From assembly GCA_003212345.1 (NCBI GenBank), contig QCPZ01000014.1, positions 1-36,614 of the forward strand: 36,614 nt of DNA, given 5' to 3'. Below, in pieces: positions 1 through 7,422 of this stretch. The notes under the pieces were generated by a model, which had not been told where the DNA came from, ran no database searches, and saw nothing but the letters and a program-made list of their open reading frames with translations. The number at the start of each line of letters is the position of its first letter. Positions within the stretch are counted from its first letter, which is position 1. The translations under genes and the position numbers were made by a program. Origin of the DNA: SAR116 cluster bacterium AG-447-A06. Lineage in GTDB: Bacteria; Pseudomonadota; Alphaproteobacteria; Puniceispirillales; Puniceispirillaceae.

Positions 1-327
1 GAAAGTGCCCTGTCCATCTCGTTTGCCATCCTTAAATTCCCCGACGTATTTATTTCCACGGGCATAGGTTAAGGTACCCTGTCCATGTCGTTTGCCATCC
101 TTAAATTCCCCGACGTATTTATGTCCACTGGACCAGGTGTAGGTGCCCTGTCCATCTCGTATGTCATCTTTCCATTCTCCCACGTATTTATTCCCATTGG
201 ACCAAGTGTAGGTGCCAAAACAATTTGTCCAATAACCTTGCTTCTTACATTCAGGCAAATTGGAAGCTTGGGATTCTAAAATCACAAGCCCAAAGACAAG
301 CGACAATATAAAGAAATACTTTTTCAT
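1..327 (-). CDS. MORN-repeat protein, partial (C-terminus beyond window)
   Basis: The reverse strand encodes a protein starting at the ATG ending at 327 and still open at base 1 (109 codons visible). The first 20-22 residues (MKKYFFILSLVFGLVILESQ) look like a signal peptide, and a short Cys-containing stretch (LPECKKQGYWTNC) follows. After that come MORN repeats of 23 residues of the form Y-x-W-x-x-G-x-K-Y-V-G-E-F/W-K-D-G-K-R-D-G-Q-G-T. At least three units are visible, with a 69-base period. MORN repeats form elongated beta-hairpin arrays that often contact membranes or act as scaffolds; the role here is unknown. Bacterial MORN proteins of this layout are usually secreted or periplasmic. No convincing Shine-Dalgarno lies before the ATG. 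The repeat assignment is secure; the function is open. Confidence 0.85.
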   Translation of the reverse strand, partial: MKKYFFILSLVFGLVILESQASNLPECKKQGYWTNCFGTYTWSNGNKYVGEWKDDIRDGQGTYTWSSGHKYVGEFKDGKRHGQGTLTYARGNKYVGEFKDGKRDGQGTF

Positions 328-797
328 ATTTATAAATTATCACAAAATCCATTTTCTGTGAATGCATCCTAAAAATCCTCAGGTAATGGAATAAGCCTAA
401 GTGATGTACAGATTGATGTACAAAATGTGCCTATTGACAGTATGTGCAGTTTACATAACCTATTTATTAAGTGATGTTATAAAGGTAGGTATAAAGACAC
501 TTACCATGCCTCACTTTCCCTATACTCAGTAGGAACTCTGTAGACACATCATGTGATGTACATTCGGGTAGACCACTGGGTAGACCAAAGTGATGCACTT
601 GACGTGTTGCATTACACATGAGATTCTAAGCATTGCTTCAAATACAGTGTAGGTATGGTGCTTACATGGAGAAACTAACTCTCCGCCAGCACCATTTTCC
701 CATCACATCATGTGCTTACAAATTGATTTATAATTCATATAAAATGTTACTTTACACTACTTCGGTGATGTTACCCCGGCATTTGACAACTCGGAGT
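328..797. other. 470-base intergenic stretch with repeated GTGATG words
   Basis: No convincing coding frame was seen. The core GTGATG occurs at 401, 471, 553, 590 and 764, and its reverse complement CATCAC at 701. Two close copies of TGATGTACA lie at 402-410 and 414-422. A 10-base direct repeat, GGGTAGACCA, occurs at 566-575 and 578-587. The stretch lies upstream of the MORN gene and downstream of the Sel1-repeat gene, both on the minus strand. It could hold the MORN gene's promoter and a protein-binding region, but no site can be assigned. Confidence 0.4.
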
Positions 798-1412
798 TTA
801 TAACCCTGAATTTAAGCATTGCCGTAGTGTAAGCCTTTTACATTTATTCTGTAGCAAAAATGCTCGTCTTTTTTGTTCTTCATTCATTTTTGATAGTAAT
901 ACAGCCAAATTCTTTGAAGCATTGGGAGCGTTTCTGTCTTGTGCCAGCGACCACCAAAAATATGCAGAAACAAAATTTTTCTCCACTAATTTCCCTCGGA
1001 AATATAAACCGCCAATTTCAACTGGAGAGATTGCGTGGCCAAGTAAGGCGGCCTCAGACAAATAATGGATAGCCGCTTGGGCATCAATATCACTTCCTTC
1101 TCCATTTAAAAAGGCTAATCCAACGGCATAGTTTCCGAGCATGTGACCATTTTCCGCAGCCTGAATGAAATGGGTAAGGCTTTGAACATCATCTTTTTTC
1201 ACCCCCAACCCTTCACGATACATTATGCCAAGATTATAATTTGCCTTGGTATCTCCATTCGCTGCAAAAAGACTCAAATAATATAATGCTGTTTTATAAT
1301 CCCGTTGTTCAAGTGCTTGGAAGCCCCTCAGGTATGCGTCAGCTCTCAGAGTTCCTGCATTTGATAAACAAAAAAAGATTACGGAAAAGGCAAATATTTG
1401 AAAGAGGCGCAT
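798..1412 (-). CDS. Sel1-repeat (SLR/TPR-like) secreted protein
   Basis: This 204-residue protein has an N-terminal signal peptide (hydrophobic residues 4-18, probable cleavage near residue 25, after LRADA). Tandem Sel1-like repeats follow at about residues 57-92, 93-128 and 129-160, recognisable by the A-x-x-x-L-G-x-x-Y-x-x-G-x-G-V pattern (for example YNLGIMYREGLGV) and the alternating A-A-x-x-G-H helices. Sel1 repeats form an alpha-solenoid used for protein contacts in the periplasm or at the envelope. The start ATG is preceded by TAGGAAAATTAG, an acceptable ribosome site. The small membrane protein gene upstream (1482-1676) is on the same strand 69 bases away, so the two may share a transcript. 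The C-terminus carries Cys residues (NKCKRLTLRQCLNSGL) that could form a disulfide. The family is secure; the partner is unknown. Confidence 0.85.
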   Translation of the reverse strand: MRLFQIFAFSVIFFCLSNAGTLRADAYLRGFQALEQRDYKTALYYLSLFAANGDTKANYNLGIMYREGLGVKKDDVQSLTHFIQAAENGHMLGNYAVGLAFLNGEGSDIDAQAAIHYLSEAALLGHAISPVEIGGLYFRGKLVEKNFVSAYFWWSLAQDRNAPNASKNLAVLLSKMNEEQKRRAFLLQNKCKRLTLRQCLNSGL

Positions 1413-1481
1413 CTAATTTTCCTATTTTTCCATTGACTATATTCAAGTTGCCTGGGGAATTTTTCTTCAAATGATAGTTCA

Positions 1482-1676
1482 TTAAAGTTCCCAAAAGATT
1501 GGGAGTAGTTTGTCCGCGCTTACTGCAAACTTAAACTCATTGCAGTAGTCGATACCTTCAGCAAAATAGGTAATGCCTGCAGCCGTGCCTATTAGCATCA
1601 TAAACGCCAGATAAAGGCCAATAGCCATTTGTAATGGCATTTTAAAAAATCTGAAAATTCCTGAAATAAAACCCAC
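1482..1676 (-). CDS. small membrane protein, unknown
   Basis: A 64-residue protein with a GTG start. Residues about 14-37 (LQMAIGLYLAFMMLIGTAAGITYF) form one clear transmembrane helix, with a basic, aromatic N-terminus (FRFFK) and a short acidic stretch after the helix. A purine-rich AAAAGGGG lies about 9 bases before the GTG. It is on the same strand as the Sel1-repeat gene and ends 69 bases before it. I do not recognise the family. A different frame (1598-1786) overlaps it but has the Cys/Trp-rich look of a shadow. Moderate confidence that it is expressed; no function can be offered. Confidence 0.5.
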   Translation of the reverse strand: MGFISGIFRFFKMPLQMAIGLYLAFMMLIGTAAGITYFAEGIDYCNEFKFAVSADKLLPIFWEL

Positions 1677-1809
1677 CTTACCGCGCCCCTTTTAATGCAA
1701 GTGAAATACAAAATCCAGACGTCTGAGACTATCACTGTGCATTGCTTTAACAAATTTGCTTCAGCAATCATACCTCTATGTGACATCCCAACAATAGATC
1801 ATCGTCAAA

Positions 1810-1832
1810 CCCCGATGTCCCATGCGTCGGGG
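1810..1832. other. GC-rich hairpin between divergent genes
   Basis: CCCCGATG (1810-1817) and CGTCGGGG (1825-1832) form an 8-bp stem, with one T-G pair, around a 7-base loop. No T-run follows on either strand, so it is not a standard terminator. It lies between the divergent genes at 1482-1676 (minus) and 1980-2564 (plus), and could be an operator or a leader structure. Confidence 0.4.
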
Positions 1833-1979
1833 GGCTATAAAAAGATTTAGGATGCCGCTATAAGTAACAAGCAGACAGACAATGATTGTGACGTCCATCA
1901 CATCCGATTTAAAGGCCTTGTGATAGAGAACAACAATTCATCGGATGTTGGGAGAAGGAAAACTAAGGAGGCAATAGTT

Positions 1980-2564
1980 ATGGAGAACAGAAGCGTTAAA
2001 TCCTCTCAAACCGAACAGTTGGAGCAATGGGTAAAAAATGCGGTTGTCTCTCTTTCGGCCTCACTGGTGTTTGGTAGAGATAAGGCCAGCCAAATCGCCC
2101 AGCCATTGCTACTAGCCCTATTTACGTTGACTGCAAATGATTATAAAAAAGCACTGGAGGTCATTGTCAATATCGATGAATTTTCTGTTAAGCGAATATT
2201 CCTAGAACAATTTAAATATTGTTATATCGTTAATACGGGGTCAGAAGACTTATCTGCTTTAGTCTCAAAAGTCGATTTTTCTAGTCGGCAAATGTCTGAT
2301 CAGTATGACTCTGTTCTGTTGAAACTGTACAATGAAAACAATAAGGATTTTGCGTTACTCAGTGAACGCCTCGGCGCATTGCCAATTAAAGCAAAGCGTG
2401 TCGCCCTGAAAAGGCTCCAAAGTAAAGAATTTGAACACTTTAAGAGAGTTAAAATTAGACGTGCATGGCCCGCGGACCAAGGCAAACAGCCTTTGATAAA
2501 GAACTGGCATTGGATTTTGATTTTTGTAGGTATAGCGGCAATAGCGTTGACCCAGACTGATTGA
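1980..2564 (+). CDS. hypothetical protein with C-terminal membrane anchor
   Basis: A 194-residue protein of unknown family. I chose the ATG at 1980 because AAGGAGG lies 8 bases upstream of it; an in-frame GTG at 1920 would add 20 residues but has no ribosome site. The body is soluble, helical and mixed-charge. Two stretches resemble short degenerate helical repeats, around residues 60-80 (YKKALEVIVNIDEF) and 125-150. A basic region follows (KRVKIRRAW), and the last 20 residues contain a single hydrophobic helix (WILIFVGIAAIALT) ending three residues before the C-terminus. This layout suggests a tail-anchored inner-membrane protein facing the cytoplasm. No catalytic motif is visible, and the neighbours do not help. 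The gene is likely real; the function is unknown. Confidence 0.7.
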   Translation: MENRSVKSSQTEQLEQWVKNAVVSLSASLVFGRDKASQIAQPLLLALFTLTANDYKKALEVIVNIDEFSVKRIFLEQFKYCYIVNTGSEDLSALVSKVDFSSRQMSDQYDSVLLKLYNENNKDFALLSERLGALPIKAKRVALKRLQSKEFEHFKRVKIRRAWPADQGKQPLIKNWHWILIFVGIAAIALTQTD

Positions 2565-2576
2565 ATGGCGTAATTA

Positions 2577-2603
2577 GGGGCAGCTCCCCGAGAACTCTGG
2601 GGG
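2577..2603. other. overlapping alternative hairpins downstream of the tail-anchored gene
   Basis: GGGG (2577-2580) can pair with CCCC (2586-2589). Alternatively the same CCCC plus GAG (2586-2592) can pair with CTC-T-GGGG (2595-2602). The two stems are mutually exclusive. No T-run follows, so a terminator role is doubtful. It starts 12 bases after the stop at 2564. Confidence 0.25.
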
Positions 2604-2795
2604 AATATTTGTTGCAATCGTTACCAGCAATGTCGGCAAGCCACATATCGTCCGAAATTTGGAGTTTACGCTGAATAAATGGGCCAACCAAAATCATAAT
2701 AAAACAGCATGTGTGCCGCTCACCAAGGGTGGATGGTTACAATGACGCCGACTATCATCTCGTGGAAACAATTTGATCCGGGAAACAACGTGACT

Positions 2796-3089
2796 TTACT
2801 CGTGTTCTCCGTTCATGCCCCTTCCAAGGCTGATAAATTGGTTAGGCTGCGTTCGCGCAACTTCAAACGTGGCAACAGTGCCTGCAACACCAGCTATCAG
2901 TAAGGAATGCGCAATCGCTGAAACGCCAAACACCGTGATTGACCCTGTGCTCATTGCAAAAATCACACACCACATCCATGCCAGAATTTGCAAAAGCATA
3001 TGTCGGGCTTGTATGTCACCAATATATTTGAGAGGGTTATGTTCATGCTCCATCACAATATTCCAAGTATTCAAAATTAAATTTTTCAT
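2796..3089 (-). CDS. small two-helix membrane protein, unknown
   Basis: A 97-residue protein starting at an ATG with GGAGAG 5-6 bases upstream. The first 29 residues are polar (MKNLILNTWNIVMEHEHNPLKYIGDIQAR). Two hydrophobic helices follow at about residues 31-50 (LLQILAWMWCVIFAMSTGS) and 53-75 (VFGVSAIAHSLLIAGVAGTVATF). The tail is short and polar. The size and arrangement resemble small stress or phage-like two-helix membrane proteins, but I recognise no specific family. It is flanked by non-coding DNA on both sides and is likely a single-gene transcript. The next gene is divergent. Confidence 0.6.
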   Translation of the reverse strand: MKNLILNTWNIVMEHEHNPLKYIGDIQARHMLLQILAWMWCVIFAMSTGSITVFGVSAIAHSLLIAGVAGTVATFEVARTQPNQFISLGRGMNGEHE

Positions 3090-3433
3090 TTAACTCTCCG
3101 CTTTTCTGTTATTTATATATTATTGCATTTATAGAAAGTATATAAGTTTTTTGAGTAAACATTTTTGCGGTTTTAATAACAATAAAAAATACATCCGCGC
3201 AGTGAAACGGCTAACGCCCGCTCCAAAAAATATCAGAACGAATGAAAACAAGTTCAGAGTAGCGCAGCATGAGCCCGCTTAAAACTGCGGTTAATGTGCT
3301 TGCCCGCATACAACACAGTTTGCCGCAAACATTGCCGGTCAAAGTAAACACCGCGTATATCAACTTGCCGAGGCGCTTAACACCTTATAACGTAACAAGT
3401 AAGGATCGTTTTCACTTTGAAGAAAGGCTAAGC
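3090..3433. other. AT-rich intergenic stretch before the cupin gene
   Basis: The stretch is very AT-rich around 3105-3190, with TATATATTATTGC- and TATATAAG-like words that could serve as -10 elements for the divergent genes. From 3269 an open frame continues into the cupin, but its residues (up to 3433) do not resemble the cupin family's N-terminus. I treat this part as untranslated leader, with the alternative that the protein has a 55-residue N-terminal extension. Confidence 0.35.
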
Positions 3434-3727
3434 ATGACCCGTGAAAAAGCGAGACCGACCGTTCAAATTGATGACAAACAGGTCAAAGTCACCCGTTGGG
3501 ATTTTCCCCCAGGCGCTGAAACTGGATGGCATACACATGAAATGGATTACATCGTCGTGCCCCTCACCGAAGGCATCCTGAACGCAGAATTGCCAAGTGG
3601 GTCGACAGTCGAAAACAAGTTAACTGTAGGCGAGAGTTATGCACGGTCAGCCGGAGTTAATCACAATATAATCAATGGGAACAATGAGCCGTTTAGCTTC
3701 ATAGAAATCGAACTTAAAAAACTCTAA
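3434..3727 (+). CDS. small cupin-domain protein (BauB-like)
   Basis: From the ATG at 3434 (AGAAAGG upstream) the protein is 97 residues, the usual size of this single-cupin family; the open frame extends to 3269 without a good start. The cupin core shows the first metal motif G-W-H-T-H-E-M-D-Y (His-x-His plus acidic residues), followed by IVVPLTEG, and the second half with V-N-H-N (third His) and the strand FSFIEIEL. The family members named beta-alanine degradation protein BauB share the TREKARPT start and the RW-F-PGAETGWH-H pattern. That name rests on genetic context in other bacteria; the reaction is not established. No pathway partners lie next to it here, so substrate and role cannot be inferred. 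Confidence 0.75.
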   Translation: MTREKARPTVQIDDKQVKVTRWDFPPGAETGWHTHEMDYIVVPLTEGILNAELPSGSTVENKLTVGESYARSAGVNHNIINGNNEPFSFIEIELKKL

Positions 3728-3814
3728 TAAGCCAAAGCCGAACAAAGAAACGCCTTGCGCCCGGCAATTAATCAATAGAGATTACCTTAGCACGCTCATG
3801 TAAAGGTCTTCATA

Positions 3815-4621
3815 GTGCATAAATTCGGAACATATAAACCCTCTGGCTTCAGCCGCATTATCCTGACTCTCGTTAAATTAGGGTTTGGCCGTGGGCGCAT
3901 AAAACTCCTATTTGCGCAACTGTGGGGCCGATTTAACCGCGACCGACCCCTCGATATGTCTTATTGCGGCGTAAAATTTAGACTCAAACCACTCGACAAC
4001 ACCATAGATTCGAAGATGGTATTCAGTTCAAAACGACGTGAAGAGACAGAACTTACGATGATTAGCCGATATCTGGTTGATGGCGGTGCTTTTGTCGATA
4101 TTGGAGCGAATATCGGTTATTATTCGCTCAACGCAGCACTCCTCGGAGCCGAAAAAGTAATTGCCATCGAACCAAACCCAAAAATTTTGGCGCGGCTGAC
4201 TGACAATATTGCACTAAACAATCTGTCTTCAAAAATTGTGGTACATGATGTGGCAGTTGGCGCCCAAAAAGGCGTCGCCAAACTCACCATCGCAGACAAT
4301 GATTTTGGAAGTAGTTCCATCGTTGACCATTCAGTTGGCGCACAAAATATTTCAGTACCTATCTTGCCCCTTTTTGAAATCCTAAAAACAGAAGCGGTGG
4401 ACAGGGCCAGCATTATAAAGATTGATATTGAAGGCATGGAAGATCGTGCATTGTTTCCATATTTCGAGACAATTAGACCAGAGAATTATCCAAAATTGAT
4501 TGTGATGGAAGATGGCATAAACAGCCATTGGGAGCGTGATATTCTGGGCTGGATCCTAGCCAATGGTTATAGCCGTTTGGAACGGACTCGCGGCAATGTC
4601 ATGTTGACTTTAGACCACTAA
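3815..4621 (+). CDS. FkbM-family SAM-dependent methyltransferase
   Basis: A 268-residue protein with a GTG start at 3815 preceded by AAAGG. The FkbM-type Rossmann core is clear. Motif I, FVDIGANIGYYSL, lies near residues 93-105; the acidic end of strand 2, IAIEPNP, near 116-122; and the family signature IKIDIEGME at 201-209. The C-terminal segment (PKLIVMEDGI...HWERDILGWILANGYSRLERT) fits the family. FkbM proteins O-methylate sugars or small hydroxylated products, often in polysaccharide or glycolipid synthesis. Residues 1-60 form an N-terminal helical region also seen in such enzymes. There is no glycan gene cluster here, so the acceptor is unknown. It stands alone on the strand, with no operon partner close by. 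Confidence 0.85.
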   Translation: MHKFGTYKPSGFSRIILTLVKLGFGRGRIKLLFAQLWGRFNRDRPLDMSYCGVKFRLKPLDNTIDSKMVFSSKRREETELTMISRYLVDGGAFVDIGANIGYYSLNAALLGAEKVIAIEPNPKILARLTDNIALNNLSSKIVVHDVAVGAQKGVAKLTIADNDFGSSSIVDHSVGAQNISVPILPLFEILKTEAVDRASIIKIDIEGMEDRALFPYFETIRPENYPKLIVMEDGINSHWERDILGWILANGYSRLERTRGNVMLTLDH

Positions 4622-4927
4622 GTTGCCTCCAATTAGGCCAATTGACAAGCTTAATCCATAACAGCCTTGGGTATCGGACAGCCCAAAACTCAATAACCTT
4701 TTTTAATAACTGGAAACATCGCCGCAAGTCCAACGCTGCGAGTGGCTTTTGTTATGACAAAGCTTTCATTTCGAATGCCGGCTAGAACGATCCATTTTAT
4801 CATCAGCAAAAGTGTGGCATAACTCACTGATACCAATTGACCCCGGCATGAAAAGCTGGATTGGTAATAGCTCATCCGCAAGCTATCGCAGAAACAAGCA
4901 ACAAAACGCGCACAAGGTGAGAATAAA
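4622..4927. other. 306-base intergenic stretch, no feature recognised
   Basis: No tRNA, terminator or convincing gene was found. A minus-strand frame (4690-4980) contains a hydrophobic fragment near its end but overlaps the start of the VOC gene and lacks a family match. A ribosome site (AAGGTGAG) for the next gene lies at the right end. Confidence 0.3.
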
Positions 4928-5335
4928 ATGGACCTAAAATTGCACCATATCAATCTTTCAACGGATAACGTCGCTGGCATGAGTCATTTCTACCGTGACG
5001 TTCTCGGACTTAAAACCGCAACCCATGACTTACCAGTTCTTGAGAAAAACAAAGGGTATAATGGCGATGTAGCGTTTGTATTTGATGGGCAGATCCAAAC
5101 CCATTTGGCACAAAAAGACATTAATGTGGGGTTTCGCACTGGCCATGTTGTGAACCCGCTTGAACGAGGTCATATAGCCTATCGCACAGACGACTTAGGG
5201 GCGTTTAAGGCTCATCTCAAGAAGAAGGGTGTTGCCTATTCTGATTGGGGCAAGACAGCCGTTGCAGGATGGCAGCAAATTTTCTTTTATGATCCCGATG
5301 GTAATATAATCGAGGTTCATCAAATTGCCAGCTAA
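4928..5335 (+). CDS. VOC/glyoxalase-fold protein
   Basis: A 135-residue protein with an ATG start after AAGGTGAGAATAAA. It has the vicinal-oxygen-chelate fold of paired beta-alpha-beta-beta-beta units. The first unit opens with LHHINLSTDNVAGMSHFYRDVLGL and the second with RGHIAYRTDDLGAFKAHLKKKGV. The end, FYDPDGNIIEVHQ, is the typical VOC closing strand. Probable metal ligands are His7, His82 and Glu129. The family includes glyoxalase I, extradiol dioxygenases and fosfomycin or bleomycin resistance proteins; this sequence does not point to one of them. The next gene is convergent (minus strand, ends at 5390), so it is probably a single-gene unit. Confidence 0.85.
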   Translation: MDLKLHHINLSTDNVAGMSHFYRDVLGLKTATHDLPVLEKNKGYNGDVAFVFDGQIQTHLAQKDINVGFRTGHVVNPLERGHIAYRTDDLGAFKAHLKKKGVAYSDWGKTAVAGWQQIFFYDPDGNIIEVHQIAS

Positions 5336-5389
5336 GGCTGCCATCGATTTGGCAAGCGCACTGTACAAAAGCAAGATATTTGCTCGGAA

Positions 5390-5875
5390 TCAATTAGCAA
5401 AAAACGAAAAGCCAAGGCCGATCGCAACACCGAATATAGAATGCATCATTAATGCCATAGCACAAACAAGCAGCGGATTAGGAGTGAGGCGTCCCATTAT
5501 GCCTTTGCCAAGACAGGGCAGAAAAAACAACCATGGCACGACCACACTAACCACTCCAAACAACAACCCATCTGCAAATTCAGCAGCCAAAATATTTGCC
5601 CTCATCAAAAACATGTAAGTCGTTGCATATACTACGGCAATACAATAATGAACAAACCAGCCTACGCCCAACTCGTTTCGCCTTTTTGGCCGAAGTTCGA
5701 TATCACGCACCATTAACTGACCTCCGGTCAATAAACCGATGGTCCAGCGCCCAACTATTGCCCAATTACTCGGCGGAATCGATGTGAACCAATGGAAGAT
5801 ACGTTGCCAAACATCAAAAACAACACAAGCGCCAACGCCCACAATCACAATTTGCAATCCAAACACTTCACCCAT
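5390..5875 (-). CDS. DUF2938 family membrane protein
   Basis: A 161-residue membrane protein with four or five hydrophobic helices. It shows the DUF2938 pattern: an N-terminal helix leading into D-x-W-Q-R, then S-N-W-A-I-V-G-R-W, the central GWFVHYCIAVVYATTYMF, the hydrophobic run VVVPWLFFLPCLGKGIMG followed by the T-P-N-P motif, and the final helix with H-S-I-F-G-V-A-I-G-L-G. The biochemical role of this family is unknown. No good ribosome site is visible before the ATG at 5875, so the start is less sure than the family. It converges on the VOC gene. Confidence 0.8.
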   Translation of the reverse strand: MGEVFGLQIVIVGVGACVVFDVWQRIFHWFTSIPPSNWAIVGRWTIGLLTGGQLMVRDIELRPKRRNELGVGWFVHYCIAVVYATTYMFLMRANILAAEFADGLLFGVVSVVVPWLFFLPCLGKGIMGRLTPNPLLVCAMALMMHSIFGVAIGLGFSFFAN

Positions 5876-6105
5876 CTAAGCTAACTTTCCCCGCGCTACG
5901 ATATCAGGTTTTCAGGTATTAATCCTTTACCGAGCTCGTTTAAAATAACCAGTCACACTGTCATTAAGCTACTACACACCCCGATATTTAGTGCATATTA
6001 AATGCCGGGGTTGATCACAGCAATCTCTTTGTTTAGGCTGGGCTTGTACTTTGCCATTTGGCGAAATTTTAATCGAATACAATCATCGCCGTAAGGCCAT
6101 ACGTC

Positions 6106-6489
6106 ATGCTAAACCGATCTATTTTCTATTCCAACGAGGAAGATACCACGCTTGGTGGACGTATCTCAATGGCGCGTGAAACTTCTGGACTCAGCGTTGG
6201 CCAGGTTGTAAAGCGACTGGGAGTGAAAGCAACGACCTACAAGGCTTGGGAGGCTGACAGGTCTGAGCCACGCGCGAACAAGCTTGTTGCGCTTGCCGGT
6301 ATTTTGAATATTTCGCCACCCTATTTACTTAGCGGGTTGGGAACACAACCCAGCAAGCTTGGCCTCCCAGAACAGCAGATTACACAACTAGCCGCGCAAG
6401 TCGAACAGTTGGAGCAGAGCTTAAAAACCGCCACGGTAAACCTACGCCAGATCAAACGCGTCCTAGCAAAGATGAGGCAGGACAAATAA
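6106..6489 (+). CDS. XRE-family HTH regulator with C-terminal coiled coil
   Basis: A 127-residue protein. Residues about 17-72 form a Cro/CI-type helix-turn-helix (RISMARETSGLSVGQVVKRLG then KATTYKAWEADRSEPRANKLVALAGILNIS). The sequence W-E-x-x-R-x-x-P-R at the recognition-helix end is typical. Residues 87-124 (heptad-like QQITQLAAQVEQLEQSL...LRQIKRVLAKM) predict a coiled coil for dimerisation. The 230 bases upstream hold no gene and probably carry its promoter. A possible 41-codon ORF starts one base after its stop. Targets are unknown; the SDR gene downstream is a candidate. Confidence 0.85.
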   Translation: MLNRSIFYSNEEDTTLGGRISMARETSGLSVGQVVKRLGVKATTYKAWEADRSEPRANKLVALAGILNISPPYLLSGLGTQPSKLGLPEQQITQLAAQVEQLEQSLKTATVNLRQIKRVLAKMRQDK

Positions 6490-6615
6490 ATGAGCACCCT
6501 TCCCAGCTCAGGTAAACTCAGAAGCCTGAAAACGCCCAATCATCGGCATACGGAACACGGGCTCATTGAAGGCATTGCTGGTGTGGGGTACAATGCTCTG
6601 GCATGGCATCGGTAA
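6490..6615 (+). CDS. possible coupled 41-residue ORF
   Basis: An ATG directly abuts the stop of the XRE regulator (TAAATG), with AGGA 7 bases upstream, and opens a 41-residue frame ending at 6615 (start MSTLPSSGKLRSLK, end VGYNALAWHR). It has a basic N-terminal half and a Gly/Ala-rich end, no membrane helix, and no family that I recognise. The position suggests translational coupling. The frame is short enough to be chance, so confidence is low. Confidence 0.3.
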   Translation: MSTLPSSGKLRSLKTPNHRHTEHGLIEGIAGVGYNALAWHR

Positions 6616-6649
6616 ACTCATTGTCAGTGAAAAGGATTTTTGAGATATC

Positions 6650-7357
6650 ATGGATATTGAAGGTAAAAAAGCTATCGTTCTTGGCGGCACATCCGGCATT
6701 GGCCTCCAGACGAGCCTTATGCTTGCTGAAAAAGGGGCAACCGTGGTTGCGGTCAGCCGTGACCCAAGTAAAGCTGGTGACGTTCCAAGTGGCATTCGCC
6801 TCGCAGCCCTAGAGACACGCGACCCGGAGGCGGTGGAGGCTTTTTTTAATGCCGAGGAGGATATTGATATTTTGGTCAATTCAGCAACTGGCGGTTCTCG
6901 CGCTTTCGGCCCTTTTATGGAAATGGACATAAGAGGCTTTCAAGGCTCATTCGATAAATTATGGGGGTATGCCAATGTTTTGCGGTTTGGGGTATCCCAT
7001 GTCCGCGAAACTGGGAGTATTGTACTAGTTAGCGGCAGCCCCGCACGTAAACCCAAGCCCGGCCAAATAGCCCTGTCTGCGGTTGGCGGTGCTGTAGAAG
7101 CAATGGCTCGCGCCATTGCCGCAGAGATTGCACCAAAGCGTATTAATGTCGTGTCGCCCGGAATTATCGATACGCCAATGGTTGCACTTTCCGGAGATGA
7201 ACGCACCAAGCATTACCAAAATGTTACAAAAACTCACCTTATAGACCGACCCGGGGATCCAACAGAGGTGGCTAAGGGCATTATTTTTGCGATCGAGAAC
7301 GACTTTATCACCGGCACAACCATCGATGTTGATGGCGGTTGGCTTGCAGCCCAATAA
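6650..7357 (+). CDS. short-chain dehydrogenase/reductase-like protein lacking the Tyr-Lys pair
   Basis: A 235-residue Rossmann protein; the start ATG at 6650 follows AAAAGGATTTTGAG. The cofactor loop GGTSGIG (12-18), Arg37 after strand 2 (SRDPS, hinting at NADP), an N-S-A-T-G in place of NNAG (77-81), and the C-terminal INVVSPGIIDTPM and GTTIDVDGG all identify the SDR superfamily. The catalytic Ser is plausible (VLVSGS, 128-130). However, the segment where Y-x-x-x-K should follow reads ALSAVGGAVEAM, without Tyr or Lys. Such degenerate SDRs exist in proteobacteria. The protein may be a binding or regulatory protein or use other residues. It follows the XRE gene on the same strand. Confidence 0.85.
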   Translation: MDIEGKKAIVLGGTSGIGLQTSLMLAEKGATVVAVSRDPSKAGDVPSGIRLAALETRDPEAVEAFFNAEEDIDILVNSATGGSRAFGPFMEMDIRGFQGSFDKLWGYANVLRFGVSHVRETGSIVLVSGSPARKPKPGQIALSAVGGAVEAMARAIAAEIAPKRINVVSPGIIDTPMVALSGDERTKHYQNVTKTHLIDRPGDPTEVAKGIIFAIENDFITGTTIDVDGGWLAAQ

Positions 7358-7422
7358 GGAGATAACCTAGGAGAATTCAAAAACTGTCGCTGTTCCCGCA
7401 ATTAGTCAGAAAGCTGTTATTG

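Noticed and set aside
566-587. 10-base direct repeat GGGTAGACCA
   Set aside because: Only two copies, no adjacent mobile gene or integrase, so an attachment site is not supported.
1598-1786. Minus-strand 62-codon frame overlapping the small membrane gene
   Set aside because: Trp/Cys-rich and no ribosome site; the 64-residue frame has a cleaner helix and start.
4690-4980. Minus-strand frame of 96 codons before the VOC gene, with a hydrophobic stretch
   Set aside because: It overlaps the VOC gene start, is Cys/Phe/Ser-rich, lacks a ribosome site and matches no family I know. A gene remnant is possible but not supported.
6508-6930. Minus-strand frame of 140 codons over the SDR gene
   Set aside because: Ser/Pro/Arg-rich composition typical of the opposite strand of a real gene; the SDR frame explains the region.
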